A DNA stretch of 64,000 bases from positions 12,236 through 76,235 of the forward strand of contig JBLGAC010000015.1 in assembly GCA_047610385.1 (NCBI GenBank), written 5' to 3'. Shown piece by piece: positions 42,986 to 53,237 of this stretch. The notes beneath the pieces were generated by a model, which had not been told where the DNA came from, did no database searches, and was given only the letters and a program-made list of their open reading frames with translations. The stretch comes from JBOCEF01 sp047610385 (lineage in GTDB: Bacteria > Pseudomonadota > Alphaproteobacteria > Rhodobacterales > Rhodobacteraceae). The position numbers and the translations under genes were made by a program. Position 1 is the stretch's first letter. Each line of letters starts with the position of its first letter.

Positions 42986-43030
42986 GAGCCTAAAATAGCC
43001 CAGCCTGAAATAGCCCAGCCTGAAATAGAC
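42986..43030. repeat. 15-bp tandem repeat x3 between dxr and rseP
   Basis: Unit CAGCCTGAAATAGCC: the first copy has two changes and the third has one. The array ends 22 bp before the rseP start codon, within an 89-bp gap. Confidence 0.9.
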
Positions 43031-43052
43031 AGAACACGAAGGACGACGCTTG

Positions 43053-44390
43053 ATGGAACTTCTCAACGCGATCCCGGTGATCGGGCCGATCCTTGGCTCT
43101 GTGCTGCCGTTTCTGCTGGTGCTTGGCGTCGTCGTGTTCGTGCATGAATACGGCCATTACATCGTCGGGCGCTGGTGCGGGATCCATGCGGAGACGTTCT
43201 CGATCGGCTTTGGCAAGGAACTGTTCGCTTGGGTCGACAAGCGCGGCACCCGCTGGCGGCTCGCGGCGCTGCCGCTGGGGGGCTATGTCAAATTCCTTGG
43301 GGATGCGGATGCGTCGTCCTCGGGCGTTGACGAAGACAAGATGGCGCATCTGAGCGCGGCGCAGCGGGTTCATTCGTTTCCGGGCGCGGCGCTGTGGCGG
43401 CGTGCGGCGACGGTCTCGGCCGGGCCGGCGGCCAATTTCCTGCTGTCGATCATGATCTTCGGCGCCTCGGCGCTGTGGTTTGGCCTGCCGGACGAACGCC
43501 CGATTGTCGGCGAAGTGACTGAGCAGGGCACCGGGTTCACCGACCTGCGTCCGGGCGATCTGGTGCTGGCTGTCGATGGCACGCCGGTCGCTGATTTCAG
43601 CGCCTTTGTTGAGGCCGCGACACTCGGCGGTGTGCCCAGCCACATCCTGACCGTGGACCGGGGCGGAGAGACGATCAGCGTCGAAAGCGCGCCGCTGATC
43701 CCCCCCGTTGCCACCTATGTGATGAAAGGCGCGCCCGCCGATGTCGCGGGCATGCAGCCCGGCGATCTGATGATCGCGGTGAACGGCGCGCCGGTCACGT
43801 CGTTCTCAGACGTGCAGACGGCGATCAAGGCGGCGGGCGAGGCATCGGTGGAGGTCACCGTGCGCCGCGCCGAGCAGGACGTTGCGCTGATGATCACGCC
43901 AAAGATCAATCCGATTCCTCAGCCTGACGGGTCGGTGGAAATGCGGCCGTTGATCGGCGTGTCTGGATCGCCGCTGGTGCGCGCCGCGCTTTATACGCCG
44001 AACCCGCTTGAAGCGATCGGTTTTGGCGCTGCGCGGACCTGGGGCGTGGTGGCGAACACGTTCAGCTATCTCGACAAAATCATTGGCGGTGAGGCCGACG
44101 CCTCGGGCCTTGGCGGGCCGGTGAAAATTGCGTCAATGTCCGGCGAGGCGGCGGAAAACGGCATTGGCGCGCTGATCGGCATGATTGCGCTGATCTCCAC
44201 GTCGATCGGGCTGATCAACCTCTTTCCGATTCCGGTCCTCGACGGCGGGCATCTGGTCTTCTATGCAATAGAAGCCGTGCGTGGTAAGCCGCTCTCAAGC
44301 CGAGTGGCGGAAGCCGCGACGGGCGTTGGACTGGCCATGGTGATTGCGTTGATGGTGTTCGTCACCTGGAACGACATCTCAGGGCTTTGA
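43053..44390 (+). CDS. rseP: RIP metalloprotease RseP (site-2 protease family)
   Basis: Intramembrane zinc protease that cleaves anti-sigma factors and spent signal peptides. The zinc site HEYGH is at residues 31-35 in the first helix. Two PDZ-like domains (VVGEVTEQGTGFTDLRPGDL type, about 155-310) and the second zinc-ligand motif NLFPIPVLDGGHLVFY complete it. The 445-residue length is normal. GAAGGA lies about 9 bases before the ATG at 43053; a TTG directly before it is less likely. Confidence 0.97.
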   Translation: MELLNAIPVIGPILGSVLPFLLVLGVVVFVHEYGHYIVGRWCGIHAETFSIGFGKELFAWVDKRGTRWRLAALPLGGYVKFLGDADASSSGVDEDKMAHLSAAQRVHSFPGAALWRRAATVSAGPAANFLLSIMIFGASALWFGLPDERPIVGEVTEQGTGFTDLRPGDLVLAVDGTPVADFSAFVEAATLGGVPSHILTVDRGGETISVESAPLIPPVATYVMKGAPADVAGMQPGDLMIAVNGAPVTSFSDVQTAIKAAGEASVEVTVRRAEQDVALMITPKINPIPQPDGSVEMRPLIGVSGSPLVRAALYTPNPLEAIGFGAARTWGVVANTFSYLDKIIGGEADASGLGGPVKIASMSGEAAENGIGALIGMIALISTSIGLINLFPIPVLDGGHLVFYAIEAVRGKPLSSRVAEAATGVGLAMVIALMVFVTWNDISGL

Positions 44391-44468
44391 CGCGCCGGGC
44401 AGATAGAAACGTTTGCAATAAAGTCGGTTGCCCCTGAATTGGCGACCGGGATCTTTCGGAGGATACCG

Positions 44469-46901
44469 ATGACGGGCAGTCAGGATCGCGGCGCGCCGCT
44501 TTTGCGTGGGGCCGTGTCGCCCGCAGCCGACGGTCGCGCCGGTCTGGTGGGCCGCGCATCACGGCTGGTCATGGCGCTGGCGCTGAGCGCGGCGCTGGGC
44601 GGCGCATTGGCGCCCGCGCCCGCAGCCGCGCAGGACGAACCGATCGTCGCGCGGGTGGACCGGATCCTGGTCGAAGGTGCGCGCCGCGTCGATGCGGACA
44701 CCGTCAAGGCCTACATGACCGTGCAGGAAGGTGGCCCCGCCACCCCCGCGCAGATCAATGAAAGCCTGCGCCGCCTGTTCGAAACCGGCTTGTTTGAGGA
44801 TGTCTCGATCTCGCCTCTTGCCGACGGGCTGCTGGTGCAGGTGGTCGAGGCCGCCTACATCAACCGCGTGGTCTTTGAGGGCAATGATGCCATCGACAGC
44901 GAGGAATTGCTGGGCATCGTCCAGTCCGCGCCGCGCAATGCGTTTTCCCGTGCGGCTGCCGACAAGGACGCGCAGGCGATCCTTGATCTGTACCGGCGCA
45001 CTGGCCGCTATGGCGCGAGCGTTGAGCCGCAGGTCATCCGGCGTGAAAACAACCGTGTCGATGTGGTGTTCGAAATCCAAGAAGGCGGGCGCACTGGCGT
45101 GCGCGACATCAGCTTTGTCGGCAACAACCGGTTTTCAGACCGCAGCCTGCGCAGTGTGATCAACACGCGGGAATCGGGCCTTCTGGGGTGGCTTTTCACC
45201 TCTGACACCTATGATCCCGACAAGTTGGAATTTGATAAGGAACTGCTGCGCCGATATTACCTTGAAAACGGCCATGCCGATTTTCTGGTGCTGTCTGCGA
45301 CGGCGGAACTGACCCCTGACCGCGAAGATTTCGTCATCAGCTTCACGGTGGATGAAGGCGAGCGCTACACTTTTGGGGCGCTGAGCGTGGACACCCCGCT
45401 TACCGATCTTGATCTTGATGTGCTGCAGGCGCAGATGCAGATGCAGCCCGGCGACGAATACGACGCCGGTCTTGTCGACAAGACGATCGAAAAGCTGGTT
45501 TTTGAGGCGGGCCGCGCCGGTTACGCCTTCATCGACGTGCGCCCCGAGGCGCGCAAAAACGTTGAAGAAAAGACCGTTGATCTGCTGTTCCGCATGGCCG
45601 AAGGGCCGCGCGTTTACGTGGAACGCATTGACATCGAAGGAAACTCCCGCACCCAGGACCGCGTGCTGCGCCGCCAGTTCACCATTGCTGAAGGCGACGC
45701 CTATGACGTGAACGCGGTGCAGGCCGCGCGCGGGCGCCTGCGCAACCTCGGCTTCTTCAGCGATGTGGCCCTGTCCACCGAACGCGGCTCTGCCGACGAC
45801 CGCGCGGTGGTGAAGGTGAAGGTTGAGGAACAGCTGACCGGCTCGATCAGCTTCGGTGTCGGGTATTCGTCCTCGGACGGCCCGATCGGCGATATCACAA
45901 TCTCGGAGCGTAACTTCCTCGGTCGTGGGCAATTTGTGTCGGCGCGGGTGAACATTTCTGGGGATGAGCAGGCGCTCAGCTTCGGTTTTCAGGAACCCGC
46001 TCTGCTCGACCGTGATCTGGCCGCCGGATTTGCGATCGACTACACCAAGATCGACCGCACCGACGAAGCATCGTTCCAGGAAACCAACATTGGCATCCGG
46101 CCCTATGTTGAATTCCCGCTGTCGGAAAAGCAGCGGCTGCGCGCGCGCTATCGGCTGTCCTCAGACGAAATCCGCGATGTGGCCTTTCATGCCTCGCCAG
46201 CGATCCTTGCGGATGAGGGGAACCTGATCACCTCAGCCGTTGGCGCGACCTGGACCTATGACGAACGCAACGACCCGGTGGAGCCGACGGAGGGCTACCT
46301 GTTCACCGTGAACCAGGATGTGGCCGGGCTGGGGGGCGACGCGCTTTATTCTCGCACCGTCGCCAAGGCCAAGGGCTGGACCAGCTTTTACGATGATGAG
46401 GTGGTCGCGAGCCTTGAGCTGGAGGCAGGCGGCATCATCGGCTTCGGCGATGATCTGCGCATCACCGACCGGTTCTTCCTTGGGGGCGACCGCTTCCGCG
46501 GCTTTGACAGTGGCGGCATCGGCCCGCGCGACGTGTCGACCTATTCCGACGGCACCACCGTGATCGGGCGCGACGACTCGTTGGGGGGCAAGTATTTTGC
46601 CGTCATGCGCACCAACGTGACCTTCCCCTTGGGCCTGCCTGAAGAACTGGGGATCTATGGCGGTCTGTTTGCCGATGCGGGCACGGTCTGGGGGCTCGAC
46701 AGCACCAGCTTCACCGATCCCAACACTGTCGGCGGCACGGCGACCATTGATGACGGGATCCATCTGCGCGCCTCGGTCGGCGCGTCGCTGTTTATTGATA
46801 GCCCGTTCGGACCGCTCCGGTTCAACTTTGCCTATCCGGTGGTGTCGGAGGATTACGACAGCAAGGAATACTTCCGCTTCACCGCCGGCACGCGGTTCTG
46901 A
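44469..46901 (+). CDS. bamA: Outer membrane protein assembly factor BamA
   Basis: Omp85 protein that folds beta-barrel proteins into the outer membrane. It has 810 residues: a signal peptide ending near APAAAQ, five POTRA repeats (about 50-410; the first contains RVDRILVEGARRVDADTV), and a barrel with the conserved loop motif FFLGGDRFRGF (the VRGF/Y element, here FRGF) and a C-terminal aromatic residue (GTRF). GGAGGA 6 bases upstream fixes the ATG at 44469. Confidence 0.97.
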   Translation: MTGSQDRGAPLLRGAVSPAADGRAGLVGRASRLVMALALSAALGGALAPAPAAAQDEPIVARVDRILVEGARRVDADTVKAYMTVQEGGPATPAQINESLRRLFETGLFEDVSISPLADGLLVQVVEAAYINRVVFEGNDAIDSEELLGIVQSAPRNAFSRAAADKDAQAILDLYRRTGRYGASVEPQVIRRENNRVDVVFEIQEGGRTGVRDISFVGNNRFSDRSLRSVINTRESGLLGWLFTSDTYDPDKLEFDKELLRRYYLENGHADFLVLSATAELTPDREDFVISFTVDEGERYTFGALSVDTPLTDLDLDVLQAQMQMQPGDEYDAGLVDKTIEKLVFEAGRAGYAFIDVRPEARKNVEEKTVDLLFRMAEGPRVYVERIDIEGNSRTQDRVLRRQFTIAEGDAYDVNAVQAARGRLRNLGFFSDVALSTERGSADDRAVVKVKVEEQLTGSISFGVGYSSSDGPIGDITISERNFLGRGQFVSARVNISGDEQALSFGFQEPALLDRDLAAGFAIDYTKIDRTDEASFQETNIGIRPYVEFPLSEKQRLRARYRLSSDEIRDVAFHASPAILADEGNLITSAVGATWTYDERNDPVEPTEGYLFTVNQDVAGLGGDALYSRTVAKAKGWTSFYDDEVVASLELEAGGIIGFGDDLRITDRFFLGGDRFRGFDSGGIGPRDVSTYSDGTTVIGRDDSLGGKYFAVMRTNVTFPLGLPEELGIYGGLFADAGTVWGLDSTSFTDPNTVGGTATIDDGIHLRASVGASLFIDSPFGPLRFNFAYPVVSEDYDSKEYFRFTAGTRF

Positions 46902-46914
46902 TCGCTTGGCGCAT

Positions 46915-47484
46915 GTGGGGCTGACCCGAAGAACACTGCTGCACATGGCGGGCGCGGCGGGGGCCATGGCCCTCGCCGCGCCTTTGCATGCCGCCGAGGC
47001 GCCCCCATCAATCCTGGTGGTGGACCGGGCAAAGGTTCTGGACGGCACCGATGCCGCCGGGCTGCTGATCGCCACCGAAACCGCGCTGCGCGAGGCGGTG
47101 CAGGCGCGGCTGGAGCGGGTGAAATCAGAGCTGGAGGCCGAGGAGCGCACCTTGACAGAGGCCCGCGCGAACATGCCAGCCGAAGAATTCGCCCGCCGCA
47201 GCGGTGCCTTTGACCGCTGGGTGCGCGCGGAGCGGCGCGAGGCGCAGGAACGTGGCGCCCGGTTGCTGCAGTTCTTGGAAGAATCGCGCGGGGCGCTGCT
47301 TGTGCGCCTGCCGCAGGTGCTCGAAGAACTGCGCATCGCGCGCGGGGCTGCTCTGATCATCGACGCCGCGGCCGCCGCGGCCTACGATGCCGATCTGGAC
47401 GCGACCGCCGACGCGGTGGCGCTGTTCAACGAACGGGTTGGCGACATTTCGTTCGAAGCGCCGCCATTTCTTCTGGAACGGTGA
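46915..47484 (+). CDS. Skp/OmpH family periplasmic chaperone
   Basis: About 189 residues: a twin-arginine-like start (LTRRTLLHMAGAAGAMALAA) with cleavage near LHA, then SILVVDRAKVLDGTDAAG, a long charged coiled-coil (about 60-130) and INAAAAAAYD-like beta strands, as in OmpH. It chaperones outer-membrane proteins to BamA. The start is unclear: TTG 46906 or GTG 46915; neither has a good ribosome-binding site, so coupling to bamA is likely. Confidence 0.85.
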   Translation: MGLTRRTLLHMAGAAGAMALAAPLHAAEAPPSILVVDRAKVLDGTDAAGLLIATETALREAVQARLERVKSELEAEERTLTEARANMPAEEFARRSGAFDRWVRAERREAQERGARLLQFLEESRGALLVRLPQVLEELRIARGAALIIDAAAAAAYDADLDATADAVALFNERVGDISFEAPPFLLER

Positions 47485-47580
47485 CCGCTGCGTGGCCACG
47501 CGGCGGGAAAATGCCCATCACCGCTTGACCTGCGCGGCTGGCCCCTGCATCACCTGATAAGCTGCCGACAAGGGATTTTC

Positions 47581-48102
47581 ATGATGACCGACCAGACTGC
47601 CGGAGGGAGCGACGCTGCTGAGGACGCAGTGGGGCGCGCGGACATCGCACGGATCATGAACATGATCCCACATCGGTATCCGTTTCTTTTTGTGGATTCG
47701 GTCGAAGACATCCGCCGCAACAAAAGCGCGGTGGGTATCAAGAACGTCACCATCAACGAACCGTTCTTCCAGGGCCATTTCCCGGGCGCGCCGATCATGC
47801 CCGGCGTGCTGATTGTCGAAGCGCTGGCCCAGACCGCCGCAGTGCTGGTGGTCGACACGCTGAACAAGGAAGGCGAAGATCTGCTGGTCTATTTCATGAC
47901 CGTGGACAAATGCCGCTTTCGCATCCGCGTGGTGCCCGGCGACCGGTTGGAGCTGCATGTCCGCGTGATCCGTGGGCGCGGCCGCGTCTGGAAATTCTGG
48001 GGCGAGGGACGCGTGAACGGCCAAGTGGCCGCGGAATGCGAATTCTCCGCCATGATCGTGTCGCCCGACGACCGCGTGCGCCAGCCCGCCGCCCGCGGCT
48101 GA
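47581..48102 (+). CDS. fabZ: 3-hydroxyacyl-ACP dehydratase FabZ
   Basis: Dehydrates 3-hydroxyacyl-ACP in fatty-acid synthesis, competing with LpxA for its substrate. Hotdog motifs are clear: IPHRYPFLFVDSVEDI (catalytic His), FFQGHFPGAPIMPGVLIVEA (catalytic Glu region) and AQTAAVLV. The protein of 173 residues has a 20-residue acidic N-terminal tail. AAGGGA 6 bases upstream supports the ATG at 47581. Confidence 0.96.
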   Translation: MMTDQTAGGSDAAEDAVGRADIARIMNMIPHRYPFLFVDSVEDIRRNKSAVGIKNVTINEPFFQGHFPGAPIMPGVLIVEALAQTAAVLVVDTLNKEGEDLLVYFMTVDKCRFRIRVVPGDRLELHVRVIRGRGRVWKFWGEGRVNGQVAAECEFSAMIVSPDDRVRQPAARG

Positions 48103-48118
48103 GAAATCCGAGGCCCCA

Positions 48119-48928
48119 ATGACCATCGATCCCACCGCGACGATCCATCCGTCCTCGATCGTTGAGACCGGCGCGCGCATCGGCGCAGGCGTCCATATTG
48201 GCCCGTTCTGCACCGTGTCAGCAGGCGCTGTGCTGTCCGATGGTGTTGATCTGAAATCCCATATCGTCGTGGCAGGCGATACCTTTGTCGGCGCGCGCAC
48301 CCGCATCTGGCCCTTTGCCAGCATCGGGCACCAGCCACAGGACCTGAAATACGCAGGCGAACCCACCCGCCTTGAAATCGGCACCGATTGCATGATCCGC
48401 GAAGGCGTGACCATGAACCCCGGCACCGTGCAGGGCGGCGGGCTGACCCGGGTGGGCAATGGCTGTCTGTTCATGGTGTCGTCCCATGTCGGGCATGACT
48501 GCATGATCGGCAACGCTGTGGTCGTGGCCAACAATGTGGCGTTGGCCGGGCATGTGCAGGTCGGCGATCAGGTGATCATCGGCGGCAACGCGGCGGTGCA
48601 CCAATTCTGCCGCATCGGCCGCGGTGCCATGATCGGCGGGCTGACCGGGGTTGAACGCGACGTGATCCCTTATGGGTCGGTCGTCGGGGACCGCGCGCAT
48701 CTGGCGGGGCTGAACCTTGTTGGCCTCAAACGCCGCAAGTCGCCGCGCGATGATATCCACGCACTGCGCGCCGCGTGGAAGCAAATCTTTGATGGCCCCG
48801 GCACGCTGGTTGAAAACGCGCGTGCGGCGCTGGCCGCCCATGAAGGCTCCGCGCTGGTGGCTGAGGTGGTCGGGTTCATTCTGTCCGATAGCGCCCGGTC
48901 CTTCGTGACCCCAAAGCGCGAGGGCTGA
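48119..48928 (+). CDS. lpxA: Acyl-ACP--UDP-N-acetylglucosamine O-acyltransferase
   Basis: First enzyme of lipid A synthesis. A left-handed beta-helix of hexapeptide repeats (IHPSSIVETGARIGAGVHIG) and the catalytic-His region SSHVGHDCMIGNAVVVANN are visible, with GGNAAVHQFCRIGRGAMIGG. The length of 269 matches. It follows fabZ by 16 bp and precedes lpxI by 3 bp. Confidence 0.97.
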   Translation: MTIDPTATIHPSSIVETGARIGAGVHIGPFCTVSAGAVLSDGVDLKSHIVVAGDTFVGARTRIWPFASIGHQPQDLKYAGEPTRLEIGTDCMIREGVTMNPGTVQGGGLTRVGNGCLFMVSSHVGHDCMIGNAVVVANNVALAGHVQVGDQVIIGGNAAVHQFCRIGRGAMIGGLTGVERDVIPYGSVVGDRAHLAGLNLVGLKRRKSPRDDIHALRAAWKQIFDGPGTLVENARAALAAHEGSALVAEVVGFILSDSARSFVTPKREG

Positions 48929-48931
48929 GCC

Positions 48932-49777
48932 TTGGCGGAGGGTGAAGCCCGGGGTGGCGCCCTTGGCGTCATCGCCGGGACCGGGGCGTTGCCGCGCGTG
49001 ATTGCTGAGGATTGCGCCGCCCGCGGCGCGCCGGTGTTCATCATCCGCTTCGAAGGCATCGACGCCCCCTGGGCCGACGCCTTTGCCCATGCCGACATCC
49101 CTTATGAAAAACCCGGCCGCCTGTTCAAGGCGCTGCGCGGCGCGGGCTGCGACCGCATCTGCTTTGCCGGGGCGATGACGCGGCCAAAGCTCAACCCCCT
49201 CAAGTTCGACGCAAAGGCGCTGTCACTGGCCCCGCGCGCGCTGATGCTGCTGACCCGCGGCGATGATGAAATGCTGCGCGGCTTTGGCGCGATGCTGGAG
49301 GTCGAGGGCCTGACCATGGTCGGCGCGCATGAGTTGATGAAGACCCTTCTGGCACCAGACGGCGTGATCGGCGCGCTTGTCCCCACCGACACCGACCGCA
49401 GTGACGCAGAAAGGGCGGCCAAGATTGTCGCCGCGCTTGGCGCCGTGGATGTGGGGCAGGGCGCGGTGGTGGCCGGGGGTATTTGCCTCGGGGTTGAAGC
49501 GATTGCCGGAACCGATGCGCTGTTGGCGCAGGTCGCTGGCGTGCCCGCACATCTGCGCCCTGAGGGCCGCGCGGGCGTGCTGTTCAAGGGCCCCAAGCCC
49601 GGTCAGGACCGGCGCATGGACCTGCCCGCCATCGGCCCCGCCACCTTGCGCGCGGCGGCCGCGGCGGGGCTTTCGGGCGTCTGTGTCGCCAAAGGTGGGG
49701 TTTTGCTGCTGGGGCGCACTGAAACGGCGGCGGAGGCGGACCGCCTCGGCCTTGCGCTATGGTCGGTGGGGGCATGA
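48932..49777 (+). CDS. lpxI: UDP-2,3-diacylglucosamine diphosphatase LpxI
   Basis: The alphaproteobacterial replacement for LpxH: it cleaves UDP-2,3-diacylglucosamine to lipid X and UMP. The 281-residue DUF1009 protein shows LGVIAGTGALPRVIAEDC near the start, then GRLFKALRGAGCDRICFAGA and the C-terminal DLPAIGPATLRAAAAAGLSG. The start codon is TTG with GAGGG 8 bases upstream; no ATG fits. The TGA overlaps the lpxB ATG. Confidence 0.95.
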   Translation: MAEGEARGGALGVIAGTGALPRVIAEDCAARGAPVFIIRFEGIDAPWADAFAHADIPYEKPGRLFKALRGAGCDRICFAGAMTRPKLNPLKFDAKALSLAPRALMLLTRGDDEMLRGFGAMLEVEGLTMVGAHELMKTLLAPDGVIGALVPTDTDRSDAERAAKIVAALGAVDVGQGAVVAGGICLGVEAIAGTDALLAQVAGVPAHLRPEGRAGVLFKGPKPGQDRRMDLPAIGPATLRAAAAAGLSGVCVAKGGVLLLGRTETAAEADRLGLALWSVGA

Positions 49778-50955
49778 CCGCGCCGCTGCGTGTTGTGATG
49801 GTGTCGGGGGAACCGTCGGGCGATCGTCTCGGCGCGCCGTTGATCCGGGCGCTGCGCGCGCAGGCCAGGCGCGATGTCGACGTGTCCGGCGTTGGCGGAG
49901 AACTGATGCAGGCCGAAGGTCTGGTCCCCCTATTTGACGCCGATGAACTGGCGATCATGGGCATTGCTGAGGTTTTGCCAAAGGTGTTTTCCCTGCTGGC
50001 GCGCATCCGCCAGACCGCCGATCATGTGGCGACCGTGCGGCCCGATGCGCTGATCACCATCGACAGCCCGTCCTTTGGGCTGCGGGTGGCGCGCAAGGCG
50101 CGTAAGGCGCGGCCCGATCTGCGCACGATCCATTATGTGGCGCCGTCGGTGTGGGCGTGGCGGCCGGGGCGCGCCGCGCATATGGCGCGCTATGTCGACC
50201 ATGTGCTGGCACTGTTGCCCTTTGAGCCGCCCTATATGACCGCCGCGGGCATGACCTGCGATTTCGTCGGCCATCCGGTGGTCGAACATACACGCCCGGG
50301 GTCAGTGGCGGTGCAGGCGCTGCGCGCGCGGCTGGGCATCGGGGATCGCCCCATGCTGGTGGTGCTGCCCGGCAGCCGGGGGGGAGAGGTGTCGCGTCTT
50401 GCCGCCCCGTTTGGCGAGACGCTGGGCCACCTGCGCGCCCGCGTGCCCGATCTGGCCGTCGTGGTGCCCGCAGCGCGCAACGTCGCCGCGGCGGTGGCAG
50501 CATCGGTGCGTGATTGGCCGGGAGAGGTCCATGTGCTCGACCCCCGCGGCATGACACCGGACGCGGCTGAGGCGCAGAAATTCACCGCGTTTGCGGCGGC
50601 GGACGCGGCGCTGGCGGCCTCAGGCACCGTGGCGTTGGAACTGGCGGCGATGGGGGCGGCGCAGGTCACTGCGTACCGCGTTAACGCGCTGACCGCGATG
50701 ATCGTGAAACGGCTGGTGCTGGTGGAGCACGTCAACCTGGTGAACATTCTGCTGGGCGCGCGGATCGTGCCGGAATTTGTGCAAGACGCGCTGGACCCGG
50801 CGGCGGTGGCCGATGCGTTGGCGGTGCTGCTGCGCGATCAGGACGCCCGCGCCGCGCAGGAACATGCCGCAGATCAGGCGTTGGAAATGCTTGGCCGCGG
50901 CGCAGAGGCACCGAGCGCGCGCGCCGCTGCATCAGTACTGCGCGCGATCGGCTGA
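49774..50955 (+). CDS. lpxB: Lipid-A-disaccharide synthase
   Basis: Joins UDP-diacylglucosamine and lipid X. Signature blocks in 393 residues: VMVSGEPSGDRLGAPLIRAL, IMGIAEVLPKV, VAPSVWAWRPGRA, CDFVGHPVVEH and LPGSRGGEVSRL. The ATGA overlap with lpxI indicates coupled translation. It ends the lipid A part of the block. Confidence 0.97.
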   Translation: MTAPLRVVMVSGEPSGDRLGAPLIRALRAQARRDVDVSGVGGELMQAEGLVPLFDADELAIMGIAEVLPKVFSLLARIRQTADHVATVRPDALITIDSPSFGLRVARKARKARPDLRTIHYVAPSVWAWRPGRAAHMARYVDHVLALLPFEPPYMTAAGMTCDFVGHPVVEHTRPGSVAVQALRARLGIGDRPMLVVLPGSRGGEVSRLAAPFGETLGHLRARVPDLAVVVPAARNVAAAVAASVRDWPGEVHVLDPRGMTPDAAEAQKFTAFAAADAALAASGTVALELAAMGAAQVTAYRVNALTAMIVKRLVLVEHVNLVNILLGARIVPEFVQDALDPAAVADALAVLLRDQDARAAQEHAADQALEMLGRGAEAPSARAAASVLRAIG

Positions 50956-51026
50956 GGACGCGCGCGCGGCCCATCGCGGCCCCTTCAGGTCCGCATCTGA
51001 CCCACCCTCGCGCCCCATTTTTTTCC

Positions 51027-51494
51027 TCACCAGCCGATGTAATCTTGGAATTCGCCGAGGACGATTTCCCACCAATCGACGACATCGGCGAAATTCGCCT
51101 CAGACACGCCGCCGTCGAGGGTGACGTCCATCTGCAGCATCGGATCGCCTTCGTCGTCGATATACGCCTTGCCAAAGCGGTGCGTCTTGTTCCATTCGTT
51201 CATTTTGGCGGCGGTGGACGCGTCGGCCAGATCGAACCCGGCCTGGAACTGGACCGCAGTGCAATCGGCACCGTCGGTGCAGCCATAGAAAAACACCGAA
51301 AAATTCGCGCCAGAGGCCGCTGATCGGATCATCGGATCGCCGGCGCCGTCGGTGTCCATCTTGGCGCGATAGCCGAGCTCGGTCAGTTTTTGGGCGATGC
51401 GCGCGGCGTTGGTGGCGTCGATCATGTCTGCGGCGGCGGCTGCGGACAGGGGCATCGTCAGCGCGACAAGAACGGGCAGGGCGGCGAAGCGCAT
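51027..51494 (-). CDS. YbjN domain-containing secreted protein
   Basis: A 155-residue protein with a clear signal peptide (MRFAALPVLVALTMPLSAAAAA) and a YbjN-type domain (type III chaperone-like fold): the pattern FSVFFYGCTDGADCTAVQFQ, then WNKTHRFGKAYIDDEGDPML is characteristic. Two cysteines in the first block could form a disulfide in the periplasm. Function unknown; the YbjN name is given by fold. AGGA 10 bases upstream of the ATG at 51494. It is convergent with lpxB. Confidence 0.82.
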   Translation of the reverse strand: MRFAALPVLVALTMPLSAAAAADMIDATNAARIAQKLTELGYRAKMDTDGAGDPMIRSAASGANFSVFFYGCTDGADCTAVQFQAGFDLADASTAAKMNEWNKTHRFGKAYIDDEGDPMLQMDVTLDGGVSEANFADVVDWWEIVLGEFQDYIGW

Positions 51495-51560
51495 GATCAG
51501 GGTTCCTGTTTGCAATTGGTCAGGGGACCAGCGTGGCAAGTCAGGCCGCACTGCGCAAAG

Positions 51561-51591
51561 AAAAAGGCCCGCGACGATGTCGCGGGCCTTT
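51561..51591 (-). terminator. Terminator of gltA
   Basis: A perfect 13-bp stem with a GAT loop and a T-run on the minus strand, 22 bases past the gltA stop codon. Confidence 0.88.
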
Positions 51592-51612
51592 GGGGGTCAA
51601 ACCTGCCGCTGA

Positions 51613-52905
<1,293 letters not shown>

Positions 52906-53237
52906 CGGGTTCACTCCTCCTCAGAGGCGCTGCAAGCGCGCCAGGATGTGCGCAGACACCGGGTTTGACCGGGCCTCCGAAAGAAAGCGGCGCTGGATGA
53001 GCGCCGCTTGAAATTCTTTGGCGCGGGGCAATCCCGCACCTGTGTTCCGCCGCGGCGCATCGCGCCCCCCAGCATCTGCAGGTGGCGCGCGCCACCTTAG
53101 GCCACCGGCCCTCCCTGCCGCGTTGGATCGGTGCGGGGGGGGCATTGCCCGAAGAAGGCTGGGAAGGGGGGGCGGCGCGCGGCGGTCGGGGGCAGCGCCT
53201 TAGGCGCGCTGGCACCCGCGTTCCGCTGCGGCGCGGG
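52906..53237. other. Region between gltX and gltA
   Basis: A 332-bp gap upstream of gltA. It contains a perfect 10-bp hairpin (52985-53009, loop GGATG) with flanking T-rich sequence, which could terminate gltX or act as a leader structure of gltA. A G8 run lies at 53135-53142. I see no gene. Confidence 0.5.
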
